Assembly: GCA_900312665.1 (NCBI GenBank)
Contig: ONZQ02000015.1
Span: 372,001 to 436,000 of the forward strand
DNA from: Cephalotrichum gorgonifer
Taxonomy: Eukaryota > Ascomycota > Sordariomycetes > Microascales > Microascaceae
DNA: 64,000 nt
Direction of reading: 5' to 3'
The translations under genes were made by a program, and so were the position numbers. This document shows, piece by piece, positions 43,199-54,657 of this stretch. The notes under the pieces are model-generated. The model ran no database searches. It had not been told where the DNA came from and saw nothing but the letters and a program-made list of their open reading frames with translations. Position 1 is the first letter of the stretch. Every line of letters starts with the position of its first letter.

Positions 43199-43299
43199 GG
43201 TAACATGGCCGAGCGGTCTAAGGCGCCAGGTTAAGGTTATCTTAACAATAATTTCCTGGTCATGGTTTCATGGCGTGAGTTCGAATCTCACTGTTATCA
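43199..43299 (+). tRNA. tRNA-Leu (AAG) with intron
   Basis: The acceptor arm GGTAACA pairs with TGTTATC (discriminator A at 43299); the D arm TGGCCGAGCGGTCTAAGGCG is typical of tRNA-Leu. The anticodon stem is CCAGG/CCTGG with loop TT-AAG-G, anticodon AAG, then an intron of about 17 nt (TTATCTTAACAATAATT) after position 37. A long variable arm (TCATGGTTTCATGGC) and the T arm GTGAG-TTCGAAT-CTCAC follow. A T run (TTTTTTG) just after the gene fits Pol III termination. Confidence 0.88.
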
Positions 43300-43996
43300 A
43301 TTTTTTGCTTTTTGCCACTCTGTAATTGGCACTGTTTAAACAGATCGAGCCCGTCGAGGATGCGGGCAATCTTGCCCTCTTTGGACTGGCATATGCATTA
43401 GTGAGCTTGTCCCTGTTCTGCTGCCTGCATGCGATTACTGGCCTCTCGTAGGCCACGGGGAAGCTATCCGTCCATCAATGCACCAGGACGCGGAGAAAGA
43501 TGACCTACAAGTAGACCAGGCTCGCACATGAAATGGGTTCCCGAGCCGGATGTTCCATTCCGGCGACGGAAACCACCCAAGATATCCACAATCGGAAAGT
43601 GCTTCCTTGCCAACACACATTCCCATGTTACCCCTCCTTGATAGAGTGTGATGCAGCGGGCAGGCTATGATATACCGCCGAGAGAGCAAGGAATGCTTGA
43701 TACCTCCCATATGCCTCCCATATGCCTCGTGTTCGGCTGCCTGTTGGCTCGTGAACGGTTGGTTGAGAACTCCACCCAAGTACTATCGAGGTAAATCTCA
43801 ATCCTTTGGATGGTCTAGCATATTAGAACGCCACAAACCGTGAGCTTCGAGGTGGCCATCAGCACTGGGACCATTATTGCCAGTCGCCGGAAACCCCGCA
43901 CTTCCAAGAGTTTTATCTCTCGCTGATATTATCACTATCTTCCATAACTCGTATTTGCCGTACTCAACACCCAAGCCCGGTTTCTTAGCCACGAAA
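43300..43996. other. Intergenic region, nothing recognised
   Basis: About 700 bases before the methyltransferase pseudogene; probably its former promoter. The minus-strand open frame at 43435-43779 has no recognisable content. Confidence 0.35.
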
Positions 43997-45639
43997 ATGA
44001 CTGGAGAGACGCCTCCGCCTGCTGCCAAGGGCAGCGACGCACCCATATCACCAAAGTCGCCCAAGTCGCCCACGAATAAATCCCCGTCACCTAAGGCCGG
44101 CTCTCCCGAAGCAAGCGCGGTCGCTGAGATCCTCCCTGCTCAGTACTAGGTAGATGCTGCTGAGGTTAGTACTCATAGACTATTTTGACCACAATGGCCC
44201 CAGGAATCCATAAGAGGCGGCGGATACTAACCTACTTGGCCTCTAGGGGAACCCCGAGGTAGACGATAGCGATGCTGGGTCCATAATCGCCTCCTCAACT
44301 GCGTCTCTCTCCGCCAGCATCTTGGAGTACCGCAGAATCCATGATAGAACATTTCATCACGAGATTGGCAATGCAAACTACTGGTAATGTGTATTGTATG
44401 TGGCTTAATCTGGGGCATCTGTCTGAAACGACGTAGGGCCTCGAATGACGACCAGCAAAACGAGTCCATGGATATAAAGTAAGTATTAGGATCTTACCTT
44501 CCTTTGCTGGACTTGGGTGTATGGCGCTTCACATATATCTTACCATGGGAAGCTGTTCCTCGCACCACTGGATACCGATAAGATACAGGTGCGTCACATT
44601 AATGTCTCTCATTCTCTCATCAGCCTAGTTGTCTCTAACTTGGGTAACAGAATGTCCTTGATATTGGGACCGGAACTGGTATTAAGACGTCTCCTTTATG
44701 CGCCGAGATGAAGTATTCCATATGCTAACTATGCCTCCTGGCATGATTTAGGCTCTTGGGCAATGTAAGAGCTTATTGGACGCCCCGGATATGATAAACC
44801 AGTCAGCTAACCTGCCTCTAGCGACTTTGCAGATGAGCATCCCAATGTTGAAGTCATTGGGACCGATATTTCTCCGATCCAGAGCGTCTGGGTCCCCCCG
44901 AACTTGAAGTTGTAGGTTTTGCTCCTCAAATCCAAATATCAGATCGCACTCCAAGCTTGACTAATATTCTCCACTGCCGTTTTGACAGTGAAATCGACGA
45001 CTGCACTCTTGCATGGACATACCCGCCCAATTCCATCGATTATGTCCATATACGGTATCTTATCGGCAGTATTGGCGATTGGGAGGCTGTCTTTAAGCAG
45101 GCGTACCAGGCCATCGCCCCTGGTGGCTGGTTGGAAAGCCAGGAAGTCTCTGGTGTCTATGAGAGCGATGATGGCACGGTGAAGGAGATGTCTGCCCTAG
45201 ACCAGTGGGGCAAGATACTTCATAATTTTGGTAAAACCATAGGCAGGTCATTCACCATCTACGCAGATGGGATCCAAAGGAAAGCTATGGAAGCGGCCGG
45301 ATTTGTGGATATCCATGAGGTCAACCTCAAGGTATGTATAAGGGCTAGATATACAGCGTCCCTGTTTCCGTTGTATAAATCGGTAGCTCACCTCGACCAG
45401 ACCCCGCTTGGTACTTGGCCGAGTGATCCGGCTCAGAAGGAGATTGGGCAGTATACCAGGGCCGTCATGGAGTCTGATATGGAGGGATATGTTTTATACC
45501 CGGCTACTGCAATCGGCTGGAAGCCGTAGTAGGTCACAGTATATACAGCACATTTACGTAAGGATATTCGCTCATCAGACATCCATGCGTACTACCGCCA
45601 GAAGATCCTCTACGGACGAAAGCCTGGAGCTGGGGAATA
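43997..45639 (+). pseudogene. LaeA-like methyltransferase pseudogene
   Basis: A full methyltransferase can be followed in pieces: an SPKSP-rich N-tail from 43997; IIASSTASLSASILEYRRIHDRTFHHEIGNANYW; NDDQQNESMDI; KLFLAPLDTDKIQ; NVLDIGTGTG (SAM motif I, 44651-44680); DFADEHPNVEVIGTDISPIQSVWVPPNLKF; then from 44990 the C-terminal half. Lesions: a TAG at 44147 where Trp would fit (QY-stop-VDAAE); no AG acceptor before the KLFLAPL exon after the GTAAGT at 44479; and two adjacent TAG codons at 45527-45532, after which the frame reads on VTVYTAHLRKDIRSSDIHAYYRQKILYGRKPGAGE to a normal stop at 45637-45639. With three independent defects it is very likely inactive, unless readthrough occurs. Confidence 0.75.
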
Positions 45640-46149
45640 GACCGGTTGCCCATGGCGGCTGTGTAAGCCCCCCGTACTTGGGCTAATTTATTAGCTCAAC
45701 CATAACCTAAGAATGAACACAGACCCCTCGCTGATAATAACTACCAATGAGTTAGTCAAGGGCGCTATAAAGAGGTGGGCCTATCCTTGCTGTGCCAGAG
45801 CCCATCGGATGTGTCCCTGCGCCATTCTAGTTTCGTGGGGTTACCTTGGACGCTGATGGCTGCCACGATATTTCCGAGGACTGCGGAGATCGGCTTGGGG
45901 TTAAACCGTATAACCTGGAAATTGTCCGAGGCGGGAGCTGGTCTGAATCGCACAGGCATCGGTGCTGCCTGAAGCTTCGAAGATGGAATTTCATATTGAG
46001 CGGACTGTTTCCCGCCCGCGACCTATGATCTGAAAATGTCTATAATTCTAGCCACGTTCAACCGCACTCGGGTGTCTTTCGAAGTCTCGGAGGGCTTGGA
46101 AGCACTGCGTAAGATGTAAACACTCTGTATAAAGCCCGGGTCCTTGCGG
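45640..46149. other. Intergenic region, nothing recognised
   Basis: About 500 bases between convergent 3' ends of the methyltransferase pseudogene and the GNAT gene. No coding evidence. Confidence 0.35.
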
Positions 46150-46900
46150 TCAGTTCTCCCTGCAATCCTTGAGCGTGCGCAGCTGCTTCCCATCCGCGTC
46201 AAAGTTACTCTCGCTCAGCCACGCGTCAAAACCCTTCTTAACGCCCGGCCACTCATCACTCGTAATGCTAAACCACGCTGTATCCCTCATGTGCCCCTTG
46301 ACCACCATATGATTCCTAACCTCCCGTATTAGTAGAACGAGACGGATCTAGGTCTGGGGCAGCATCAACTTACCGGAAGACTCCCTCAAACACAAACCCC
46401 AGGCGCGCTGCAGCCGACCGGCTAGGCGCATTTAGGTTGTTCGCCTTCCACTCAACCCGGTGATACCCCAGGTCGAAAGCGTGCTGAATCATAAGGAAGA
46501 AGGCCTCGGTGGCGGCACGCGTCCGCGCAAGCTTATCGCCCAGGATGACGCTCCCGATCTCTATGCGCAGGTGGTCCGGCACGATACTGAGGTACGACAC
46601 TATGCCGGCTGCCTCTGACGCCGGGTCTGACGCCGGCCCCGTCAGGATGGAGAAGAAAAGCGGGTCGGCGGACGCGATACATTCCGCCGTGTAATCTTCG
46701 AAGCTCTGCAAGGTTGGGAAGCCGGGGCGGGTCATGTAGGTCCAGCGCGGTACGTTGTGCTTGCCGCCGACGTGGGTGAAAAGGGATGCGGAGTGGTCTG
46801 TGGACATGGGGAGGACGGAGGTGTAGCGGCCGTGGAGGTTGACATGGGTCGGAGTTGTCGCAGGAGTTGGCGGGGCCGGTGGGCCGATTGGGAGAACCAT
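46150..46900 (-). CDS. GNAT-family N-acetyltransferase
   Basis: Exons 46900..46374 and 46315..46150 (230 residues), joined FEGVFR-NHMVVKGHMRDTAWFSI through a GTAAGT donor and TTAG acceptor. Features of the RimJ/RimL-like branch: a variable N-terminus with Pro-rich start, GIVSYLSIVPDHLRIEIGSVILGDKLARTRAATEAFFLMIQHAF (central beta-bulge and acetyl-CoA region, residues about 100-145), YHRVEWKANNLNAPSRSAAARLGFVFEGVFR (the classic NxxS...A...LGF...G end, about 146-176), then MRDTAWFSI. It should transfer an acetyl group from acetyl-CoA to an amine of an unknown small molecule or protein. It is divergent from an arylamine N-acetyltransferase, so two acetyl-transferring enzymes share a promoter area. 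Confidence 0.9.
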
Positions 46901-47381
46901 GATTGAGGAAGTGTAGTTTCGCCGGCGTGCGAAAGGTGTGTTTATCGGCAGTGCCTTGCAGCGCGACTGGGAATATTTTCCTATTTGGTAAGCAAATCTT
47001 TGGCAGGGCCACCTTGCTGGAGCCTTCTGAGACTGAGATGAGGTTAGGTTAGTTGGCTAGGAATTATGGATCGAACTTAATACCTTCTGCCTTTATCAAA
47101 AAGTGGGTGAGTCAGTCAGGGGAGTCAGAGAACACCAAGTGACCTTAGTAAGAATGTCACCACAGTCATCGTCTCGGCCATCCGAGGTCAAAGCCGAGAC
47201 CGGAGAGAACGAGGCACTTTTGTTCAACTTGCAAGAGGTTGCACATACTAAGACGGCGGAATATTACACCATCGAATATACAAGAAGCGTTGAACAGCAA
47301 CCGTCGTATCCGGCGCGAACCTCACCGTATCCCTTCTTTCCTTTAAGGAGGATTCCAATAGCGCTATTCCGACTCAATAAC
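46901..47381. promoter_or_regulatory. Divergent promoter of GNAT and arylamine N-acetyltransferase genes
   Basis: 480 bases between the two starts. The plus-strand frame remains open upstream to 47103, but the upstream reading shows no family content, so the ATG at 47382 is preferred for the NAT. No specific site identified. Confidence 0.4.
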
Positions 47382-48463
47382 ATGGACCCTTCAATCTTTA
47401 AAGAGGTTACCCCACAGTTACCGAACTCCTACTCCCCAGAGCAGGTCTCCAAATGGTTAGCCCGCATACGACTTCCCGAATGGCTCCGCCAGCACGTCCA
47501 CGACCACCAGGACTTCCCGAGAACTGCCGAATCGCTGTGCGCGCTGATGAGATGCCAGATCACGACCTTTCCCTACGAGAACCTCTCCGTCCACTATTCC
47601 AGCACGCACCTCGTGGATATACACCCGGAAGTTCTCTATGAGAAGCTGATGGGAGCTAGTAACGGAGGGCGTGGTGGGTACTGTATGGAGCTGAGCATAT
47701 TCTTCCACCATATGCTGCGCGGACTAGGATTCCGCGTTTACATGACAGGCGTGAGAAATCGGAGGAGGACTGACGGTGTTCCGGGCGGAGAGTTTCGGGG
47801 CTGGTGGGTAGTCCTCTCCCCCTGTCATACTTGACTACAGATGACTCATTGGCCTTTAGGACTCACATTACCAACATCGTATACCTCCCATCGGGAGAGA
47901 AGTTCGCTGTTGACGCCGCCTTCGGCGGGGATGGGCCGACAAGTCCTCTACCCTTAAACGACAGTGGTACACCTATTCATAACCTGGGTACACAGCAGGT
48001 GCGACTTGTTCACGAAACACTTGCCAAACAGCAACTCGCTTCTCCGAAGGTGTGGATCTATCAATACCGGAATGGCGTAGATAAGGAATGGAATTCGTTC
48101 TACTGTTTCGCTGAGATTGAGTTCTTCCAAGAGGACTTCGAGGTTATGAATGTATGGGGGAGCATGAGGACGCTGCATAGGTGGACGGTCCTGGTGGTAC
48201 GCTTCCTCAGGGAGGGCGATAGTCCGCTGGTCGCTGAAGGGAACGGGGACGTAGGGACGAGGAGCACGGTGGGCATCGAGGTTGTTGGGAAGGTTATGCT
48301 TGTGAATGATGTGGTCAAAGTCAATATGGGAGGCAAAACGGAGGTTGTTCGCAAGTTTGATTCCGAGGAGGGGAGAGTGCAGGCTCTGAGGGACTATTTT
48401 GGCATCGAGCTGACCGGAGATCAGCAGCTGGCAATCCAAGGATGGGATATGGCCCTTGGATAG
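47382..48463 (+). CDS. Arylamine N-acetyltransferase (NAT)
   Basis: Exons 47382..47803 and 47860..48463 (341 residues). The start MDPSIFKEVTPQLPNSYSPEQVSKWLARI matches the family's N-terminal start. The catalytic triad is visible: Cys in GGRGGYCMELSIFF (RGGxC), His in FRGW-THITNIV across the intron, and Asp in FAVDAAFGGDGPT. The donor is GTGGGT, chosen because it alone restores W-T-H. Family knowledge: NATs acetylate arylamines and hydrazines by a ping-pong mechanism; in Fusarium a NAT (FDB2) detoxifies benzoxazolinone-derived aminophenol with malonyl-CoA. Whether this gene does so cannot be read from sequence. An in-frame upstream extension of 93 codons to 47103 is probably untranslated. Confidence 0.92.
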
Positions 48464-49549
48464 TTGCCTTGGCGAGCTTTGATTTGCGAACCAAAAAGCT
48501 TCTAGGTATGCTTATATTCGAGACAATCGGCCAAAGTCCATGCCAACCATACCCGCGAACGCTTCATAACTCCAATAAACGTAAATCCCCTCCCCTCCTT
48601 GACATATATCCAAAGAATCGATATAACCAATAAGACTGTTCACCTTATATCCCCCTAACTACGTCTATGGCCTCGACGCCCTAGTGCTTATTCCCAGAGC
48701 TGTTCCGCAATCCATTATGAGAACTCCGCCATCTACGATGATTGGAAATTCCACCTCAGAAAGCGCCACTATGATACTAAACAGCATCTTCCATGGGTTA
48801 GTGGTGGGTGAACCTTTTCGTCGAGGTTCACGCCGGTGTTGAGTGGCCGACGCCGAGAAGACGCCGTCGGCAGATCACCGGGCCCGCGTATAAGATTCAT
48901 AGGCCGAGACGCATGACACCATGATTATAGTACGGCGTCGCCCGTCGGTGACATGTGACACTGAGTAGGCGGGCTTGGAGAATTCTGGATGCAGTTAGTT
49001 ATGTACGAGGTAGTTATAGATAGAGTGTATCGTCCACCCGTCCACCCTGTTTCGTTCCAATATCGCATTCCGCACCCTATTCGGGCTTCCACTCTATCCC
49101 GCCTCACCAACTCGTTAATTGTCTACCATGCAGGTCCCGCCCCGTCGGGTAAATCCTCCAATGACAATCAATGTAACACGGAGGGGAAAGGGGATCATCG
49201 GGCATTGCACCACAACTGCTTGTAAGGAATATGCGCAAACATGCTCACCGCCCGGCGATCAGATTACATTCTCTCAGAGATTGCGGGCAACATTGTCATG
49301 ACTCTTGGAGTCACGAGACGCAATGAAGGATTTAAACAGCTCAAAAAAAAAATGAATTATCGTGGATGCTGTCTGCATTTCTGCAAATTCCGTTGGCACC
49401 GGAACCTTGCGGGAAGGGTCTATAAAGTCAAAGGACCTCCCTCTTAGTCCTGTGGCTGATATCTTTTGTGAAGTATCAAAAAACTCCGAACCAGAAATCC
49501 TCCCTAAAGTACTCTCGCCACTACGTCATAACAGCGCTCATCCATCACC
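48464..49549. other. Intergenic region with two adjacent hairpins
   Basis: About 1.1 kb. Two inverted repeats follow each other: GTGAACCT...AGGTTCAC at 48807-48830 and GCCGACG...CGTCGGC at 48845-48870. A short A run occurs at 49344-49352. No coding evidence. Confidence 0.35.
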
Positions 49550-50393
49550 ATGCTTCCACCTACTAAAGCCTTCGTCGCCTTGCTCCTCTCCGCAACATCC
49601 CTCGCAGCACCATCTGAGGATGATCTCCTCTCCCCTACCTCAACTTCCACGCCGGAGCCCATAACCACCACAGATCCCCCCTCCTCCTACGCCGTCATCC
49701 TCTTCCCTGGCTTCGCACCCCTTGACGTCTTTGGCCCTCTCGGGCCCCTCGAAATGGTCGGCTTCCACCGCGGGGCCACCCTCAAACTCGTAGCAGCCAC
49801 TCTCGACCCCGTCTCCAGCGATGTTGAGAAAAACTCCACCTTCTCGCAGTCCGTCGTGCCAGACCTGACCTTTGATCAGTTCCTGTCCGACGATACGGAG
49901 GTGGACGTTATCATCCTTCCCGGCGGAGGCGGCGTTCGAGTGTCGGACGAGGATCTCGCGCCTGTGGTGAACTTCGTGAAGGAGGTGTATCCGCGACTGC
50001 AGTATCTTATTACGATATGCACGGGGGCCGGTATTGCTGCGAAGGCGGGTGTATTAGATGGGAAGAGGGCGACGACGAATAAGGCAGCCTGGGATGAGAT
50101 TACGGTTATGAGACCGCAGGTGGAGTGGGTGTCGCCTGCGCGCTGGGTCGTTGATGGAAATATCTGGAGCTCGTCTGGTGTAAGTGTCCGAATTTCGCAA
50201 AGACAAGAGTGCCACGTGCAACTAACCGTTCTGTGTCTAGGTCACGTCTGGATTGGACCTCACTGCGGAGTTCATGAGGCAGATGTATGGGGAGGACCTC
50301 ACTGAGCATTCATTGGGTGTCATGGAGTATACACCTCACCCGCAGGACTACGATCCTTTTGCGGAGATGTTCGGCGTGCCTCCGTCTCCGTAG
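49550..50393 (+). CDS. Secreted DJ-1/PfpI family protein
   Basis: Exons 49550..50179 and 50241..50393 (260 residues), joined WSSSG-VTSGLDLTAEF. A signal peptide is evident (MLPPTKAFVALLLSATSLAAPSEDD), followed by a Ser/Thr/Pro-rich linker to about residue 42. The DJ-1/PfpI fold follows: SYAVILFPGFAPLDVFGPLGPLEM, VIILPGGGG, and the nucleophile elbow ITICTGAGIAAKAGVLDGKRATTN with Cys in ICTGA and the following Thr/Asn of the AraC-N/ThiJ subgroup. Secreted relatives occur in many filamentous fungi; their activity is not established (glyoxalase-like, peptidase-like or isonitrile-hydratase-like relatives exist). No neighbour suggests a pathway. Confidence 0.88.
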
Positions 50394-51689
50394 ATCGCTC
50401 TACAACCGCCATCAATACGGAGACGATGCACAGGGCGCAACAGCAATGCCTGCGACCTTGGAGCAACGAAGACTCCAAGAATTGAAGCCGGGATGATTTC
50501 TTTCTATTACCCATGCTGTGGGAATCCTACGAGACTCGGGGTTTGGACGGCGAGGAGTTCACCATCTTATTTGGTTACTTTAACCACCGGCAGGGAGTGT
50601 CTATCTTTGCTCGCATTGCCCTGCAGTTGGCAGCGTGAGGGTTCTTGTGTTAGCTAAGCTGGTCCTGCACGTGTCATTCATGTCGTTGTCATAGTAGGAG
50701 AAGTAAACGTCTATCAGAGTTGGGGGAACTGCGATTCAATATGCGAGCCGAGATGTTAGTTGGAGACCCATATGATGTTTATGGAACTACCTCCCCCCCC
50801 CCAACCCGGATGCTGTTCCTACAGAGACTAATATAAGCCAGGCTGCACGGGACGCGACCTCGCTCGGAAAAGCCAATGTCATCTTACCTGCAATACTCCT
50901 GCATAAGTATCTCTGTTATGGTTCCATCGTGACGGATGACAACATCCACTCCATAACTCCCGGACCCGCTTTGTTCCGGCAGATCCGGCAGATCCTCAAT
51001 CCACCACACAGGGAAGCCGTTCTACAGGCGGGGTAGTAATAAGTGAGTGCCGCTTCCAACCAATACCATAGTATAACGGGGGTTCACAGAGATGCGACCC
51101 AACCCACTTGCCGGTCCCGTCCCTGGTAAGTAGCACCCGGGACGGCTTGCTTTTATATTCCGGAATAGTACCCGGCGCCCAATGTGTTTATAGCTTCGCT
51201 GACGTCTAGTGATATTCAAGAGTCTCCTGCTCAGCCCGGTCTCTCGTGAATCACACTCTACCCCCTTTGATACTTCCCTCTGCCGGCCCTGACCTTCACT
51301 CATGATGACATATCCAAGTCCTAACAGGAGGGGCGAGAACCTCGAGCCAAGTAGCTAGAGCGAGAGGAATTGGTTTGTACAACATATAGCAGGGCACGTT
51401 GGGGAGCAGTTCACAGTAGAGTGTGCCACCCTGCGCGACAGGGCAGGATTCATTCATGACCTCGCTACAGCTAATTACCACTCCCGACCAAGCCCTAACC
51501 CCGACCCCATTGAAGAATGTACCTGCGTATCTAAGTGCCATGTACAAATAATTACAACACCCTCCGCAAGTAGTAATTCAGCTTGGTCCCGGCAACAACG
51601 TCATAAGTCGAGCAAGCTCGACCCGAAGCAAGCAATATCTAGCCATACCGGCCGGCGTTTAGATAAAGCCTCTGTCTGCTCTAGAGCAT
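50394..51689. other. Intergenic region, nothing recognised
   Basis: About 1.3 kb between the DJ-1/PfpI gene and the 3' end of the sphingolipid methyltransferase gene. A 10-C run at 50794-50803 is the only feature noted. Confidence 0.35.
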
Positions 51690-53558
51690 CTACTGCGCGA
51701 GCTTCGACTTGCCAGCCGCCTTGCTGGCAGCAATAGCGCCATGCAGACCGTACTGCGAGGGGACGCCATCGATGCGGTGCACCGTGTTGAGGTTCTTGAC
51801 AACGACCATCTGGAAGCAGGTGGCGGAGCCCTGGCGGGAAGCGATGGTGGACCAGGCGAGGAAGAGCTCCCATATCTGCGGGGGAGGCAATTAGTATATC
51901 GTCGAAAGATGCTCGTTGATGTCGACGGGGAGACGATGGACTTACCCTGTACCACCTCTGGCCGTACTTGCCGATGACGTTCTCAGAGTTGCCGATCCAG
52001 TTGCGGTACCACCTCCAGAGAGTGCCCGAGTAGTGAACACCAACGGTGTCGACGCTGCGGGATGTTAGCCAAAGGTTCCATTTCCCTTACGGGGTTGATC
52101 TAGAAGGATACGCTTACCTCTTAACCTCAAAGCCAGCCCTCTCCAAGCAAAGAATATAAGCCCAGAGCGGGGTCGAGGCGTCGGCGCCGGGGAAGATGTA
52201 CTTGTTGAGGTAGAGACCCCAGACGAAGTCCTCGTATTGCCAAGCCTGTCGGAGACCGGAGAGCTGGACGTACATGGAGCCGTCGTCCTCGAGGAGGTCG
52301 TAGCACTGGCGGAAGAAGGTGGTGAGCTTGCGGATGCCGACGTGCTCGCCCATCTCGATCTGGGAGATCTTGTTGAACTTAACGCCCGTCATGTCGCGGT
52401 AGTCCATGCACACGATGTTGCTCTGGTCCTCGGAGATGCCGGCGCGGCGGAGCGCGTCGTTGCCCCACGCGGTCTGGTTCTTGGCGATGGTGAGACCGGT
52501 GACGCGGGCGCCGTAGTTCACGCTGGCGAAGCGGGCGAGGGTGCCCCAGCCGCAGCCGATGTCGAGCATGGTCTCGCCCTCCTTCAGGTTGAGCTTCTCG
52601 CACACGAGGGCGAGCTTGTTATCCTGCATCTCCTCGAGGGTCTCCTCGCGCGTGGGGTCGGAAATGATACCCGAGGTGTAGACCATGCGGGGGCCGAGGA
52701 ACCACGAGTAGTGGAGGTTGCCGGTGTCGTAGGTGGGACGGATCTGCTCCTCATCCTGCTGGCGGCTGTGGCCGATGACGTCTGTGAAGAAGTTGAAGAC
52801 GATGAAGCGGAGGAGCTGCCACGTGAAGCCGAAGTTGGCCCAGTCGTGGCGGAACTCCATGATGTCGAGGCAGTCGCCGTTAAAGTCGACCTTGCCGTCG
52901 AGGTACATCTCCGCGAAGAGGGCGAGCGGGACCTTGCGGCGGCCGCTGAACCGGAGGCGGTCGGCCTCATCCTTGAAGGTGAGGTAGTACTCGATAGGAC
53001 GGCCGGGGAGCTTGACCTTGTCGTTCGTGGGGGGGCTGTAGGCCGAGGAGATGTACCAGTAGGTGACGAGGAGGGGGAAGAAGGCGATGAGGGCGAAGAA
53101 GACGGCGGTCTTTATGCCACCGCCGATCTTATACGCCAGGTAGGTCGGGACACCGAGGATGACGGCAAGGAAGAGTTTGTTTGAGAAGCTCGTGTTTCCG
53201 GGGCCGTCGGCCGGGAGAGGAGGATTGTTGATAGTTGGGGACTTGGGACCGGGTTAGCCGGGATTGTCAATTAATTGATAAATTGGGCAAAGGGGAGGGA
53301 GGGAGAGAGACGTGGGAAAGGGGATGCAGGTCCTATCCAGAATAATGGGGTGATGGGGAAAGGGAGGGGGGTCATCTGGGGAAAGGGGCTAGAGTAGAGG
53401 GTAGATAAGGTAGCAAGTAGGTTTGGTGGATAGCTCACCTTGGTAGTCGGGAAGCCACAGTCCGGGCCTTCGAACTTGGAGGGCTGGGCAGCGGGCGTCT
53501 TGATGTATTCGACATCCGTCTCGAGCTCCGGGCCCGGTTCTTCGTAGGAGGCGGCCAT
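51690..53558 (-). CDS. Sphingolipid C9-methyltransferase
   Basis: Exons 53558..53439, 53241..52118, 52054..51946 and 51875..51690 (512 residues). After a hydrophilic N-tail (to about 55) two hydrophobic helices follow (LFLAVILGVPTYLAYKIGG and AVFFALIAFFPLLVTYWYIS), then the CFAS-type methyltransferase domain: LHYSWFLGPRMVYTSGIISDPTREETLEEMQ (residues about 195-225), SAM motif LDIGCGWGTLARFAS, RVTGLTIAKNQTAWG, and IEMGEHVG in place of the bacterial SIGMFEHVG. Family knowledge: this ER-membrane enzyme adds the C9 methyl group to the sphingoid base of fungal glucosylceramides, which affects membranes, growth and virulence. Length and membrane helices fit. It is probably a constitutively expressed lipid gene. 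Confidence 0.94.
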
Positions 53559-54657
53559 TTTGATCTCGTCAGGCGGCGTGGGTGGATGTGTGTTGTTCGG
53601 GAGGAAAACACGGTCCAAGAAACTAAAGAAGCCCCTCTCGGTTGGAGAAAAAGAGCTTCGAAATTGCGGTCAATTGGCTTTGGGGGGTTGGGTGAAAATG
53701 GTAGGGGTAGCTTGGGCCTGTAGCTGATGACTAATGTTCCACGTGACTAACATTGAGGCCAGATCTCGGGCCCATGATGTTTCGGCGCTATTGTTTGGCA
53801 TGTGAGACACGGTCTGCCAGCTGCTATCGGGGCTGTGGATTGAAACTGGATCTGTTGAGGGCTGTCAATTCCGATCCGCCCCGCTGGTTTAAAGGGGGAA
53901 ATGGGGTTGAGTTGACGCTAGCTGACAAGACAGGGGCGCAGTTGCGTGTCTGGAGTACGTGTACCTGAAATATGGAGTACGGTGCAACCATAACGTACCT
54001 TTCGGAGATAACACCATCGGACATGTCTCTATCGGGGATGTCCTCCAGCTCAGTTTGAACATGGGTCGTACATGATGTTTGGAGCTTGCCGTTGCTTATC
54101 TTGAAAGCCAATTTAAACCATGCGGATTGGACATCGAAAATTTGCTTCGTCCTCGCCAAGAGAGGCAGATTCCCTTTCTGGCCTAAACGGGACTTCCGAC
54201 CTTATTACATAGTAACCGCGAAGTGATGGTGACCAACTCATTTTCCACGTGCTACACTACGCATTTAAAGGGGGCCCCGCACTTCTCGCTAACTTTGTCG
54301 TATCCATGTACTAAAGTACTCGTTGCTCGCATTTACCTGCGACGCGCTCAGTCCATCTGTATGAGCAAGCTGCGAGCGTAGTGACGCACTTCGGTCAGTG
54401 GGAGTTATCGTAGCCCAAACCGTCAAAATGTCGAAATCTGGTGGCGGGCAATTTATCCAAAGTGCCAGTATATTGCCCGTTCGGAGACGAGCTGCCGAGT
54501 TGCGGGAGAGATCTCGCTCCCAAATTTCAATTGCCATTAGATTTGCCAGCTTGACAATTATGTAGGCTTGACTTGTATCCATACATAATCGCAACCGCCT
54601 CGCTTGTGATCGTTCCGTCCAACACCTGCTTTAGCCTGGGCCTGTCCCATCTTCAAC
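53559..54657. other. Divergent upstream region, nothing recognised
   Basis: 1.1 kb between the starts of the sphingolipid methyltransferase (-) and the CDH-type cytochrome gene (+). It should hold both promoters. A pyrimidine/purine-rich patch lies at 53620-53700. Two open frames (53824-54159, 54289-54594, minus) have no family content. Confidence 0.35.

Noticed and set aside
52237..53184. Plus-strand open frame of 315 codons
   Set aside because: It is antisense to exon 2 of the sphingolipid C9-methyltransferase; Val/Glu/Ala bias is an antisense artefact.
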